A stretch of DNA of 33,722 nucleotides from Bacilli bacterium (GTDB lineage: Bacteria; Bacillota_I; Bacilli_A; RF39; UBA660). A program made the position numbers and the translations under genes. Positions within the stretch are counted from its first letter, which is position 1; each line of letters starts with the position of its first letter. The DNA lies in assembly GCA_007117415.1 (NCBI GenBank), contig SKGN01000012.1, forward strand, positions 1 to 33,722. The letters run 5' to 3'. Positions 16,905-24,251 of this stretch are shown in pieces. The notes beneath the pieces were generated by a model. It searched no databases. It saw only the letters and a list, made by a program, of their open reading frames with translations, and was not told the DNA's origin.

Positions 16905-17057
16905 TTATTCATTAACTATTTTTTCATTATAAACAATATATTTATCCTCAATCTTTACTTCCTCTAACCGTTCTATGCGCCATATAAAAACATAAGAACA
17001 AACCAAAACGCTAAGATAGAATAAAACGATACTTTTGTTAATTTCTAAAACTTTCAT
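16905..17057 (-). CDS. SOS-induced single-pass membrane protein, YneA/SosA-like position, probable division inhibitor
   Basis: A 50-residue protein with a short basic N-terminus (MKVLEINK), one membrane helix (about residues 9-26) and a charged, net-acidic 24-residue tail, predicted N-in/C-out. ATG 17055-17057 has AAGGAG 8 nt upstream. A longer reading from 17129 would translate the promoter and LexA box and is rejected. It is divergent from lexA with a LexA box inside its own promoter, exactly where Bacillus has yneA and Staphylococcus has sosA, both SOS cell-division inhibitors. Unlike YneA it has no LysM domain. No sequence similarity is claimed. The role is inferred from topology, regulation and position. 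Confidence 0.75.
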   Translation of the reverse strand: MKVLEINKSIVLFYLSVLVCSYVFIWRIERLEEVKIEDKYIVYNEKIVNE

Positions 17058-17085
17058 TATTTCACTCCTTTTTAATCCTAACCAA

Positions 17086-17114
17086 ATCTTACAACAAACA
17101 AATGTTCGTGTCAA
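17086..17114 (-). promoter_or_regulatory. SOS promoter of the 50-codon membrane protein
   Basis: Minus-strand TTGACA (17109-17114), 17-nt spacer, TAAGAT (17086-17091). The LexA box at 17095-17108 fills the spacer, so bound LexA should block RNA polymerase. Confidence 0.75.
17095..17108 (-). promoter_or_regulatory. LexA (DinR) box 1
   Basis: Reads CGAACATTTGTTTG on the minus strand, matching the Gram-positive LexA consensus CGAAC-N4-GTTYG. It is identical to box 2, in opposite orientation. Confidence 0.85.
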
Positions 17115-17122
17115 GGTTTTTT

Positions 17123-17136
17123 CGAACATTTGTTTG
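17123..17136 (+). promoter_or_regulatory. LexA (DinR) box 2, overlapping the lexA -35
   Basis: CGAACATTTGTTTG on the plus strand. Its last three bases are the first half of the lexA -35 TTGACA, which implies autorepression. Confidence 0.85.
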
Positions 17137-17162
17137 ACAAAATTAACTTTTTATGTTAAATT
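17134..17162 (+). promoter_or_regulatory. lexA promoter
   Basis: TTGACA (17134-17139), 17-nt spacer, extended -10 TGTTAAATT (17154-17162). LexA box 2 overlaps the -35. Confidence 0.7.
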
Positions 17163-17194
17163 GTAAATATAAGTAAAGATCAAGGAGGAAAAAT

Positions 17195-17812
17195 ATGCAC
17201 GGTTTAACAAAACGACAAACTGATATATTAAATTATATAAAAGAATATATTGTTACGAAGGGTTATCCGCCCACAGTAAGAGAAATAGGAACTGCTTTAC
17301 AATTATCATCTCCAGCTACTATTCACTCTCACCTTAGCAAACTAGAAGAAAAAGGATATATTAGAAAAGATAATTTTAAAAACAGGGCTATTGAATTACT
17401 AGTTGATAATGAATATCTCAATAATGATACCCAAACCATAGAAGTTCCTTTACTAGGAACAATTACAGCTGGTTCTCCAATTGAAGCTATAGAAAATCCT
17501 GATCATTTTTTTAGTTTGCCAGCTTATTTAATACCTAACAAAAAAGAAGTATTTACTTTGAAAGTTAACGGAGACAGCATGATTAAAGCTGGAATTTATG
17601 ATGATGATATCGTTATTATTCAAAGACAACATACCGCGAATAACGGCGACATAATTGTTGCTATGACTGACGAAAACGAAGTTACTCTCAAACGTTTTTT
17701 CAAAGAAAAAGATCATTTTAAGTTAATGCCGGAAAACGATTTATATGATCCTATTATTCTTGATTCAGTTACAATTTTAGGAAAAGCTATTGGTTTATAT
17801 CGGAAACTATAA
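17195..17812 (+). CDS. lexA: SOS transcriptional repressor LexA
   Basis: Winged-helix DNA-binding domain in residues 1-70 (PPTVREIGTALQLSSPATIH as the helix-turn-helix region), a short linker, then the S24 self-cleavage domain. The cleavage bond is Ala92-Gly93 in GTITAGSP, the nucleophile is Ser128 in GDSMIKAG and the general base is Lys166 in VTLKRFF. On DNA damage RecA filaments trigger autocleavage and release LexA targets. At 205 residues the protein is full length. AAGGAGG precedes the ATG. Two LexA boxes lie upstream and control both this gene and the divergent small membrane protein. The terminator begins at the stop codon. Confidence 0.97.
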   Translation: MHGLTKRQTDILNYIKEYIVTKGYPPTVREIGTALQLSSPATIHSHLSKLEEKGYIRKDNFKNRAIELLVDNEYLNNDTQTIEVPLLGTITAGSPIEAIENPDHFFSLPAYLIPNKKEVFTLKVNGDSMIKAGIYDDDIVIIQRQHTANNGDIIVAMTDENEVTLKRFFKEKDHFKLMPENDLYDPIILDSVTILGKAIGLYRKL

Positions 17813-17836
17813 AAGACGCTTTAAAAAGCGTCTTTT
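17811..17836. terminator. Bidirectional terminator between lexA and the second pilin gene
   Basis: Eleven-base-pair stem AAAAGACGCTT / AAGCGTCTTTT with loop TAAA. It overlaps the lexA stop codon and also serves the convergent pilin gene. Confidence 0.8.
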
Positions 17837-17863
17837 ACTAATATATAATTAAACTTCTATTAT

Positions 17864-18235
17864 TCAACATTCTCTGTCTTCAAAACAATATATCATAACA
17901 TTATGTTCGTTAATTGTAACAATTACTTTTTTAGACATAGGAATTTCCTCATTAGTTCTGGAATCTAACACTGTGTTTTTAATAAAACCATCTTCACTTA
18001 ATTCTAACAAAGTAACTTCATAAAATCCTTCTTCTTTAATAATATTTATTGTTGATGACCTATCTTTATTTACATGTAACTTAGCCGAATTCTCAATCAC
18101 TTCTATTAAATGATCATAAGACTCATTCCTTACTTTTTGTAAAATATTGAAGGCGCTAGGGACAGATATAACTAAAATAATACTTAATATAATTATTACC
18201 GCTAAAACTTCAATAAGTGTAAATCCCCTTTTCAT
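17864..18235 (-). CDS. Pilin-like protein with class III signal peptide
   Basis: A 123-residue protein. It starts MKRGFTLIEVLAVIIILSII, a type IV prepilin signal with cleavage expected after Gly4 and Glu9 at the +5 position, then the hydrophobic stalk helix. The polar part contains VTLLELSEDGFIKNTVLDSR, a motif common in free-standing pilin-like proteins of Bacillota, and ends with two cysteines (YCFEDREC) that could form a disulfide. The SD is AGAGGTGATT. It starts 23 nt after holA and so probably shares its transcript. It could be a ComGC-like competence pseudopilin or an unrelated surface pilin; no assembly genes are nearby to decide. Confidence 0.85.
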   Translation of the reverse strand: MKRGFTLIEVLAVIIILSIILVISVPSAFNILQKVRNESYDHLIEVIENSAKLHVNKDRSSTINIIKEEGFYEVTLLELSEDGFIKNTVLDSRTNEEIPMSKKVIVTINEHNVMIYCFEDREC

Positions 18236-18258
18236 TTAATCACCTCTAACTATTATTT

Positions 18259-19215
18259 TTATAATTGTAAAAAAAACAACTCTAACCCGGTTTCTTTATT
18301 TATTTTGCCGGTCTTTATCCCTATATCTAAATCCGCTAGTTTTTCAATATATTCAATCAAAAATTTCTCCGACAAATTGATTTGACTTGCTAACTTTATC
18401 CGATAAGGATGAATATCTAATTTAGAAACAATTTGATTTTCAGTAAACCCTAGTTTCTTTAATCGTTTTGTTTGATAAATTAATCTGAACTGATTAGCTA
18501 ACGTAACTATTATTTTAATTGGTTCTTCATTTTTTAATAATAATTGATTATATAATTCAAGTATCTTTTTTATATCTCTATCCACAACAGCATTGACAAG
18601 ATCAAAGATGTTATCATTTAAAGAAGGCGGAACCAATTCTATAATATCTTTAATATCGATATGTTGATCATTTCCTTTATATATTGTTATTTTATCTATT
18701 TCATTTTTAATTATTCCTAAGTTATAATCAGAACGACTAACCAACAAGGAAACAGCTTCGTTAGTAATTTTATACTTTTTAGCATAAATACTTTTCTTAA
18801 CATATTCCTCTAATGCATAAACGTTCATTTTTTTAAATTCTTTTAAATTAGCATATTTTTTAAACTCTTTTACTATTTTTTTTCTAGCATCAAGTTTGTC
18901 TCCGTCTAATAAAAAAATAATAATAGTATTTTCATTTTGATTCTTTAAATATTTATTCAATTCCACAATAGCGGCTTCATCAGTTTCTTTTGAGGAACTT
19001 AGAAAAAAACTATTTTTACATATTATTAACTTCTTCTCACCAAACAATGACAAGGTACATGCATCCTCTATTAGTTCTTTTAAAGATTCTTTTTCTAAAT
19101 CATAGGTTGCTATATTTTCTTCACTCTGTTTATTAAAGGTACTAGTGATACTTGTTTTAACTTCTTCTTCAATTAATACTTTTTCTTCACCAAAAAAAAC
19201 ATATATATTATTCAC
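18259..19215 (-). CDS. holA: DNA polymerase III subunit delta
   Basis: Clamp-loader delta subunit that opens the beta clamp. The N-terminal IYVFFGEEKVLIEE resembles the delta start (YxxxGEExxLxxE). Later come LLDGDKLDARKK, an AAA+ lid region, and the C-terminal oligomerisation domain with LANQFRLIYQTKRL and IHPYRIKLASQ, all characteristic of HolA/YqeN. I choose GTG 19213-19215 (318 aa), preceded by AAGGTGAT with 3 nt spacing. An ATG at 19233 and a GTG at 19251 would overlap the upstream gene and lack an SD. It follows the UPF0316 gene by 4 nt. In Bacillus holA also lies beside the comE operon. Confidence 0.93.
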   Translation of the reverse strand: MNNIYVFFGEEKVLIEEEVKTSITSTFNKQSEENIATYDLEKESLKELIEDACTLSLFGEKKLIICKNSFFLSSSKETDEAAIVELNKYLKNQNENTIIIFLLDGDKLDARKKIVKEFKKYANLKEFKKMNVYALEEYVKKSIYAKKYKITNEAVSLLVSRSDYNLGIIKNEIDKITIYKGNDQHIDIKDIIELVPPSLNDNIFDLVNAVVDRDIKKILELYNQLLLKNEEPIKIIVTLANQFRLIYQTKRLKKLGFTENQIVSKLDIHPYRIKLASQINLSEKFLIEYIEKLADLDIGIKTGKINKETGLELFFLQL

Positions 19216-19219
19216 AATA

Positions 19220-19744
19220 TCACCTTCTAACATGCCCAGGAAAATAACCACCTATAATATGTTTAACATCAGATATAGTGACAAATGAATCTGGAGTTAC
19301 CTCATTAACTATTTGAACCGCTTCTTTAATTCTTTTGCGATTCACTTCAATAAGCAGCATTAAATTTTCATTTTTTATTCCTTTAGTTACAACCGTTGAT
19401 ACCGCAAAACCGTTTTTTCTTAAAACATCTACTAGGTCTTCTCTTATTCCTTTAGTAATAACTTGAATAGACGCATTGCCAATAGCCAATATTTCTTCTA
19501 ATTTCACCCCCAAAAAGGTTCCTAAAGAAAAACCACCTGCATAAGACATTGCTACCCATAAACTTTGTTCTTCAACCATTAAGGCTCTTCTTACTACTAA
19601 AAACCAAATAAGGACCTCAATAAATCCTATCATAGCCCCTATTCTTCTATTTCCTCTAACAATTAAAACCATTCTAACCGTTCCAAGCGAAACATCAACA
19701 ATACGTACTGCAATTATTATTATACAAATAATTAATATTTCCAT
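19220..19744 (-). CDS. UPF0316/YebE-like membrane protein (DUF5698-DUF2179)
   Basis: A 174-residue protein with three N-terminal membrane segments (about residues 3-20, 32-55 and 62-85, including DVSLGTVRMVLIVRGNR) that form the DUF5698 region. A cytoplasmic DUF2179 domain follows (IQVITKGIREDLVDVLRKNG and TISDVKHIIGGYFPGH). The molecular function is unknown. Start ATG 19742-19744 follows GGAGGA; an upstream TTG would overlap that SD. Stop is TGA. It sits between comEC and holA, separated from comEC by a terminator and given its own promoter, so it leads a unit with holA and the pilin gene. Confidence 0.92.
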   Translation of the reverse strand: MEILIICIIIIAVRIVDVSLGTVRMVLIVRGNRRIGAMIGFIEVLIWFLVVRRALMVEEQSLWVAMSYAGGFSLGTFLGVKLEEILAIGNASIQVITKGIREDLVDVLRKNGFAVSTVVTKGIKNENLMLLIEVNRKRIKEAVQIVNEVTPDSFVTISDVKHIIGGYFPGHVRR

Positions 19745-19769
19745 ATTTATATCCTCCAATAATATTTTT

Positions 19770-19778
19770 ATTATAACA
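19770..19778 (-). promoter_or_regulatory. Promoter of the UPF0316-holA-pilin unit (extended -10)
   Basis: Minus-strand TGTTATAAT, about 26 nt before ATG and directly after the comEC terminator. No good -35. Confidence 0.5.
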
Positions 19779-19791
19779 TAACTACTAAAAA

Positions 19792-19817
19792 GAAAGAAGC
19801 CTATTTAGGCTTCTTTC
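19792..19817 (-). terminator. comEC terminator
   Basis: Twelve-base-pair stem GAAAGAAGCCTA / TAGGCTTCTTTC with a tight loop, followed by a U-run on the minus strand. Confidence 0.8.
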
Positions 19818-19838
19818 ATCTATATAAACACTAATGTA

Positions 19839-21980
19839 TTAGTGTTCTAAAATATCATATGATATGACACTATCAATTGTTACTTCTTTTTTATATAAAT
19901 TGAACCTAACGCTACCGTAATTACTTGTTAAAAAAGTTTTTATTTCTCGTTTTTTTAATCTTTCCATCACAACCGGATGAGGATGATTAAATTTATTGTT
20001 TTTAGAAACTTGAATAACAGCATATTTGGGGCTTAAACTATCTAAAAACATTTCATCAGAACTTGTTAAAGAACCGTGATGGGCTATTTTTAATATATCC
20101 ATTCCCTTAAAATTATATGTATTAATTATTTTTTTCTCTATAGAAGAAGATATATCCCCGGTTAACAATATATGCTTATTATTTAAAACAGTATAAATAA
20201 CTAAACTATTATCATTAGTGTTAATATCCTTACTAGGATGCAAAATATAAAAACAATAAGTTTTAATACATATAGCATCTCCCTCTTGAGCAAAAAAATA
20301 AGTTTTTCCTTGATTCTCTAACGCTTTTATTAAGCTTAATTCTGAATTTGTTGATTTCACCCCATTAAAAACAAGGTTCTTTACTTTATAACTATCAACT
20401 AACTCCAACGCTTCTCCCATATGATCAATATGACCATGAGTAATAAATAAATAATCAATTCTTTTTATTCCTTCTGATTTTAAATAAGGAATTATTAAAT
20501 TTGAGGCGATTGAATTATTTTTATTTTTAGTTGCCCAAGGTTGATTATTAAAATTATATCTCCCGCCCGTGTCGATTAAGATAATTCCTTGATTATAAGG
20601 TAAATTAATTAAGATGGAATCCCCTTGACCAACATCTATAAAAACAAGATAAGGTTTAAAATTGAAATAATTAATATTATTATGAACTAATAAAATAGGA
20701 ATCATTAAAACCATTTTTTTATAATGATCCTTATTTAAATTGAAAAGCAAATAAATAATCATTAAATAATAAAAACTTATAATTAATATATTTGGTTTAG
20801 CTAGTATTATTACCCCTAATTTATAATTATGTAAGATTAATGATGTTTTTTCCATAATATTTATTAATATATATAAGAAATTATCAAATAAAGGAATGAA
20901 AAAAGTTATTAATGATAACGGGAATATAATAAGGGATATCAAAGGCACAAAGATAACGTTTATTAAAGGACCAAAGATATTTATTTGGTAAAAATAGTTA
21001 GCCGAAAGAGGTATAGCAACTAAAAAGGAAATAAATGAAACCCAAAAAAGTTTTTTTAGATAACCTTTTTTTTCACTAATAAAGGAATGCATCATTATTA
21101 ATGCAAAACTTATCATAAACGAAAATTGAAAACCAATATCATTTATAAAATAAGGATTAATAATCAAAATTAAAAACAAAGTTAAACATAAAATATTTAT
21201 TGTTTTAATATGAAAATAATAAATTTTATTGATTGAAAAAAAGACAAAAAAAAGAACTGCCCGAAAAACAGAGGCTGAAAAATTAGTTAAAAATAAATAA
21301 AAAAATAAAAAGAAAATAACTAATAGATATCTTTTGTACTCGGTTATTTTTATTTTTTTAAACAGTTCTAAAAGAACTAAGCTTAGAAAAGTTACATGCA
21401 TTCCTGAAATGGCAAACAGATGACCGATACCATTAGAACGATAAGAATTTAACACCTCTTCTTGAAGATAATTTTTGTCTCCTAAAATAAAGGTTTTAAG
21501 ATAACCTTGCGTTTTTTTAACCTTTTGAATTTGATTAATAATTATTTTTTTTAAATTATAGATAATACTTTTATTAGCCTGAATTAATTCTATATCTTGT
21601 CCATTAAACAAAAAGAAAATACCTTTATTAGATAAATATTTTTGATAATTAAATAAATTAAACACTCTATTAGAACTAGGAATATTCATCTTTCCTGTAA
21701 CTTTAATTTTATCTCCTAACGATAAATTAAAGGATTCTTTTTCTATCTTTGTTTTAAAAAAATAATTGACAATTATTTTTTCTTTTCCTTTCATTTCTAG
21801 TTTTAAGTGATTACCATCAATAAAGATATAATTAATTATACCCGTAACTTCATTATCGTTAATATTATATAAGCTTTTTCGATTATAAAAATTAGTTATA
21901 ACTAGACTATAGAAAATTCCTATTACACCTACCGTAAGAAAAAGATAATTACAAAGTAATAAGGTCCTTAATTTTAGCAA
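19839..21980 (-). CDS. comEC: ComEC/Rec2 DNA-uptake channel
   Basis: Polytopic membrane protein that carries single-stranded DNA across the membrane during transformation. Two N-terminal helices flank an OB-like exterior domain (about residues 40-130). The competence domain has GHLFAISGMHV (186-196) and several membrane helices to about residue 415. The C-terminal metallo-beta-lactamase domain has DVGQGDS (449-455), THGHIDHMG (514-522) and a later KIAHHGSLTSS, so its putative nuclease site looks intact. 713 residues, slightly short but complete. Start is TTG 21978-21980, 9 nt after AGGAG and overlapping comEA by 32 nt; no ATG or GTG fits better. comEB is missing between comEA and comEC. Confidence 0.93.
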   Translation of the reverse strand: MLKLRTLLLCNYLFLTVGVIGIFYSLVITNFYNRKSLYNINDNEVTGIINYIFIDGNHLKLEMKGKEKIIVNYFFKTKIEKESFNLSLGDKIKVTGKMNIPSSNRVFNLFNYQKYLSNKGIFFLFNGQDIELIQANKSIIYNLKKIIINQIQKVKKTQGYLKTFILGDKNYLQEEVLNSYRSNGIGHLFAISGMHVTFLSLVLLELFKKIKITEYKRYLLVIFFLFFYLFLTNFSASVFRAVLFFVFFSINKIYYFHIKTINILCLTLFLILIINPYFINDIGFQFSFMISFALIMMHSFISEKKGYLKKLFWVSFISFLVAIPLSANYFYQINIFGPLINVIFVPLISLIIFPLSLITFFIPLFDNFLYILINIMEKTSLILHNYKLGVIILAKPNILIISFYYLMIIYLLFNLNKDHYKKMVLMIPILLVHNNINYFNFKPYLVFIDVGQGDSILINLPYNQGIILIDTGGRYNFNNQPWATKNKNNSIASNLIIPYLKSEGIKRIDYLFITHGHIDHMGEALELVDSYKVKNLVFNGVKSTNSELSLIKALENQGKTYFFAQEGDAICIKTYCFYILHPSKDINTNDNSLVIYTVLNNKHILLTGDISSSIEKKIINTYNFKGMDILKIAHHGSLTSSDEMFLDSLSPKYAVIQVSKNNKFNHPHPVVMERLKKREIKTFLTSNYGSVRFNLYKKEVTIDSVISYDILEH

Positions 21981-22677
21981 ATGTACTATCTCCTATTCCG
22001 CTAACGTTTTTAATATCTTCAATCTTAATAAAAGGACCATTATCATTACGATAATTAATTATATCCTGAGCTTTAGCTGCTCCAATTCCTGGTAATGATT
22101 CTAATTCCGCAACACTAGCGTTATTAATTGATATTTTATCGCTTATATTGTTTTCTTCATCTTCATCATCATTATTAATACAAGCTTCATTAACAACCGG
22201 ATCAGGACAATTTTCAATTCTTTTTATATACTTAACAATCTCATTTATATTAGGGTTTTTAATAGCTTCCTTAAAATGATCTATTTCTTCTTTGGTATAG
22301 ATAATAATAACCATCTCTTCCGTTATTTTTTTGCTTAAATTTAAAACGCTGGTATCAGCACTCTTTTTTAATCCTCCTGCCATTTTAATAACATCTACTA
22401 TTCTACTTTCCTTCTTTAATTTATAAACATTAGGATTAGTTACCGCTCCTTTTATATCCACATAATAATATGCTTCTTTTAATTCTTCATCTAATATTTT
22501 CTCTTCTTCTATTCCCTCTTTATTAACGGGGAAATTAAACGCTACATTACTATCAGTTTCTTCCAACTCTTTCTTTTGATAAAAATAAAAACCAACTCCA
22601 ACTATTATAACTACTATTATTGGTATTATTTTAAAATAATTATTGTGCCAAAATATTTTTGTTTTTTCTAAGTCCAT
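21949..22677 (-). CDS. comEA: ComEA DNA receptor for transformation
   Basis: Membrane-anchored double-stranded DNA receptor. A cytoplasmic start is followed by one membrane helix (about 17-33), an acidic spacer, an SLBB domain (VDIKGAVTNPNVYKLKKESR, about 73-128) and a C-terminal helix-hairpin-helix pair (about 183-242) with INNASVAELESLPGIGAAKA and VSGIGDSTFAKI. 242 residues. The acidic spacer before the HhH domain holds two cysteines (CPDPVVNEAC) that might form a disulfide. ATG is preceded by AAGGAGA, which is part of a terminator-like hairpin that ends in a U-run directly at the start codon. Confidence 0.95.
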   Translation of the reverse strand: MDLEKTKIFWHNNYFKIIPIIVVIIVGVGFYFYQKKELEETDSNVAFNFPVNKEGIEEEKILDEELKEAYYYVDIKGAVTNPNVYKLKKESRIVDVIKMAGGLKKSADTSVLNLSKKITEEMVIIIYTKEEIDHFKEAIKNPNINEIVKYIKRIENCPDPVVNEACINNDDEDEENNISDKISINNASVAELESLPGIGAAKAQDIINYRNDNGPFIKIEDIKNVSGIGDSTFAKIKDLITL

Positions 22678-22703
22678 AAAAAAAATCTCCTTCTATAGAG
22701 ATT
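22678..22703 (-). promoter_or_regulatory. Hairpin containing the comEA ribosome-binding site
   Basis: Minus-strand stem AATCTC / GAGATT with an 8-nt loop, then six Us up to the comEA ATG. The SD AAGGAG lies in the loop and 3' arm. It resembles a weak intrinsic terminator and would also mask the SD. Confidence 0.45.
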
Positions 22704-22716
22704 ATTTTTTTATTAA

Positions 22717-23865
22717 CTACCTTTTTCCCCTCTTTAAGAGTTTTTCTTTTTGTTTAATATTATTTTCTATTTCAATTCTTTGAACCAGCGCCAAACAAAT
22801 AGCTAAATTTAAAACATAGGACCCTCCATAACTTAAGAAGGGCAACGGGGCGCCGGTTAAAGGAAACAACCCCAGAACACCCACTAAATTAACAATAATA
22901 TGAAGAAGAATATATACAAAAACACCGTATGCTATAATAGATGCCATTAAATTATAACTTTTATTAGCTATCCTAAGAATGCGGCATAAAATAAATATAT
23001 AAGTTAAAATAATTAATAGTCCAACAATTAAACCGAGTTCTTCAACTATAACTGGAAAAATAAAATCGGTATAAGCTGCTGGTAAATATAAATATTTTTG
23101 CGTACTATTACCCAGTCCTACACCAAATAATCCCCCATTATTTATAGCAATAAAACCATTACATACTTGGTAACCAGTACTTTGAGTATATCTTTGACAG
23201 GGATTTAAAAAAGTTAGACGATCTATTTGTCCTTGTCTAAATAGTGTTTTACCGTTTAACATAAAGGTCAACACAATTATAAGGATTGCCCCTATTCCTA
23301 TTTGAAAAGCTTTAGTTTTAATTTTTTTATCAACTGGTAAGGATAAAAAAATTAACGCTACCAAGCCTATAATAATAGTTGCCGTCCCAAAATCGGGTTG
23401 AAAAAAGGTAAGCATTGCTATTATAAAACCATAAAATAAGGGTTTAAATAAAAGAACAGGATTAAGCGAATCTTTATATTTAAAATAATATACTGCTATA
23501 TATACAATTAAAATAGTTTTAGCAAATTCACTTGGCTGCAAACTATAAAAACCTAAATCTAACCATCTTCTAGCACTATTAATAACGGCGCCATAACTAA
23601 ATAAAACAATTAAAGTTATAATAATTCCATATAAAGCCAAAGGGGCTAACTTTTTATAATTTTTAATAGGCGTTATTATAATAAAGAAAGAAACAATAAA
23701 ACAAATTACTAAAGTAATGCTGTGTTTAATAAAAACAGAATACGGATTTCCTGATAAAGCGGCTCTAACACTAGAGGCACTAAATATCATTAATAATCCA
23801 AATAAAAACATTATAATTGATACAATTAATAGTTTTCGATCCATTTTGGCTAATATTCTACTCAT
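22717..23865 (-). CDS. ftsW: FtsW-type SEDS peptidoglycan polymerase
   Basis: Membrane glycosyltransferase of the SEDS family with about ten membrane helices. Signature regions are ARRWLDLGFYSLQPSEFAK, QPDFGTA, AYTDFIFPVIVEELG and TGAPLPFLSYGGS. The last of these and overall similarity favour FtsW (septal synthesis) over RodA, but a SpoVE-type protein is also possible. I take ATG 23863-23865 (382 aa) with GAGGTG upstream. A reading 29 residues longer would start at TTG 23952 and would translate the promoter. It stands apart from the murG-ftsZ operon, with its own extended -10 promoter, and is divergent from the small YjcZ-like gene. Confidence 0.92.
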   Translation of the reverse strand: MSRILAKMDRKLLIVSIIMFLFGLLMIFSASSVRAALSGNPYSVFIKHSITLVICFIVSFFIIITPIKNYKKLAPLALYGIIITLIVLFSYGAVINSARRWLDLGFYSLQPSEFAKTILIVYIAVYYFKYKDSLNPVLLFKPLFYGFIIAMLTFFQPDFGTATIIIGLVALIFLSLPVDKKIKTKAFQIGIGAILIIVLTFMLNGKTLFRQGQIDRLTFLNPCQRYTQSTGYQVCNGFIAINNGGLFGVGLGNSTQKYLYLPAAYTDFIFPVIVEELGLIVGLLIILTYIFILCRILRIANKSYNLMASIIAYGVFVYILLHIIVNLVGVLGLFPLTGAPLPFLSYGGSYVLNLAICLALVQRIEIENNIKQKEKLLKRGKR

Positions 23866-23887
23866 ATAACACACCTCGTATATTAAT

Positions 23888-23896
23888 ATAATATCA
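23888..23896 (-). promoter_or_regulatory. ftsW promoter (extended -10)
   Basis: Minus-strand TGATATTAT about 23 nt before ATG, with no clear -35. Confidence 0.4.
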
Positions 23897-24004
23897 TATT
23901 TATCTATTTTTTTAGCATTTAAGATTAAATTATAGGTTATTTTTATGACCAAATATACACCAACATAATAAATTATAATAGAATAAATTAAAGGAGGTAA
24001 ATAA

Positions 24005-24169
24005 ATGTATTCATATGGTTATGGCTCTGGATATGGTGGATATGGCTATTGTGGATGCCCACAATATTCATGCCCAACTCCATGCCCTGGATTAAATTCA
24101 AACACGGCTATTATTTTAGTTTTATTTATTTTGTTAGTAATTGTAATAGGTGCTCGTGTTCCCGTATAA
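24005..24169 (+). CDS. YjcZ-like tiny membrane protein, Gly/Tyr/Cys-rich
   Basis: A 54-residue protein: MYSYGYGSGYGGYGYCGCPQ, then four cysteines in total (16, 18, 23, 27) in a Pro-rich stretch, then one membrane helix (about 33-50, AIILVLFILLVIVIGA). The layout of a Gly/Tyr-rich head followed by ILVLFILLVIVIGA matches the YjcZ family of tiny membrane proteins, which are linked to sporulation in Bacillus. The cysteine cluster is not typical for the family and could bind metal or cross-link. It has an excellent SD (AAAGGAGG), a TATAAT at 23974-23979 and its own terminator, so it is an independent transcript. Confidence 0.85.
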   Translation: MYSYGYGSGYGGYGYCGCPQYSCPTPCPGLNSNTAIILVLFILLVIVIGARVPV

Positions 24170-24181
24170 GTTTAATAATAG

Positions 24182-24208
24182 AAAAAGGAAACTCAATGTT
24201 TCCTTTTT
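24182..24208 (+). terminator. Terminator of the YjcZ-like gene
   Basis: Eleven-base-pair stem AAAAAGGAAAC / GTTTCCTTTTT with a 5-nt loop and U-run. Confidence 0.85.
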
Positions 24209-24251
24209 TGTCTTTTATGGTAAAATATAAATATATATGAGGTGATATTTT

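Noticed and set aside
17058-17129. 24-residue N-terminal extension of the SOS membrane protein
   Set aside because: It would translate the LexA box, -10 element and SD; ATG 17057 has a good SD.
23866-23952. 29-residue extension of ftsW from a TTG
   Set aside because: It covers the promoter and SD region; ATG 23865 has GAGGTG upstream.
24049-24240. 63-codon plus-strand frame overlapping the YjcZ-like gene
   Set aside because: No SD, out of frame with the well-supported 54-codon gene, and it runs through the terminator.
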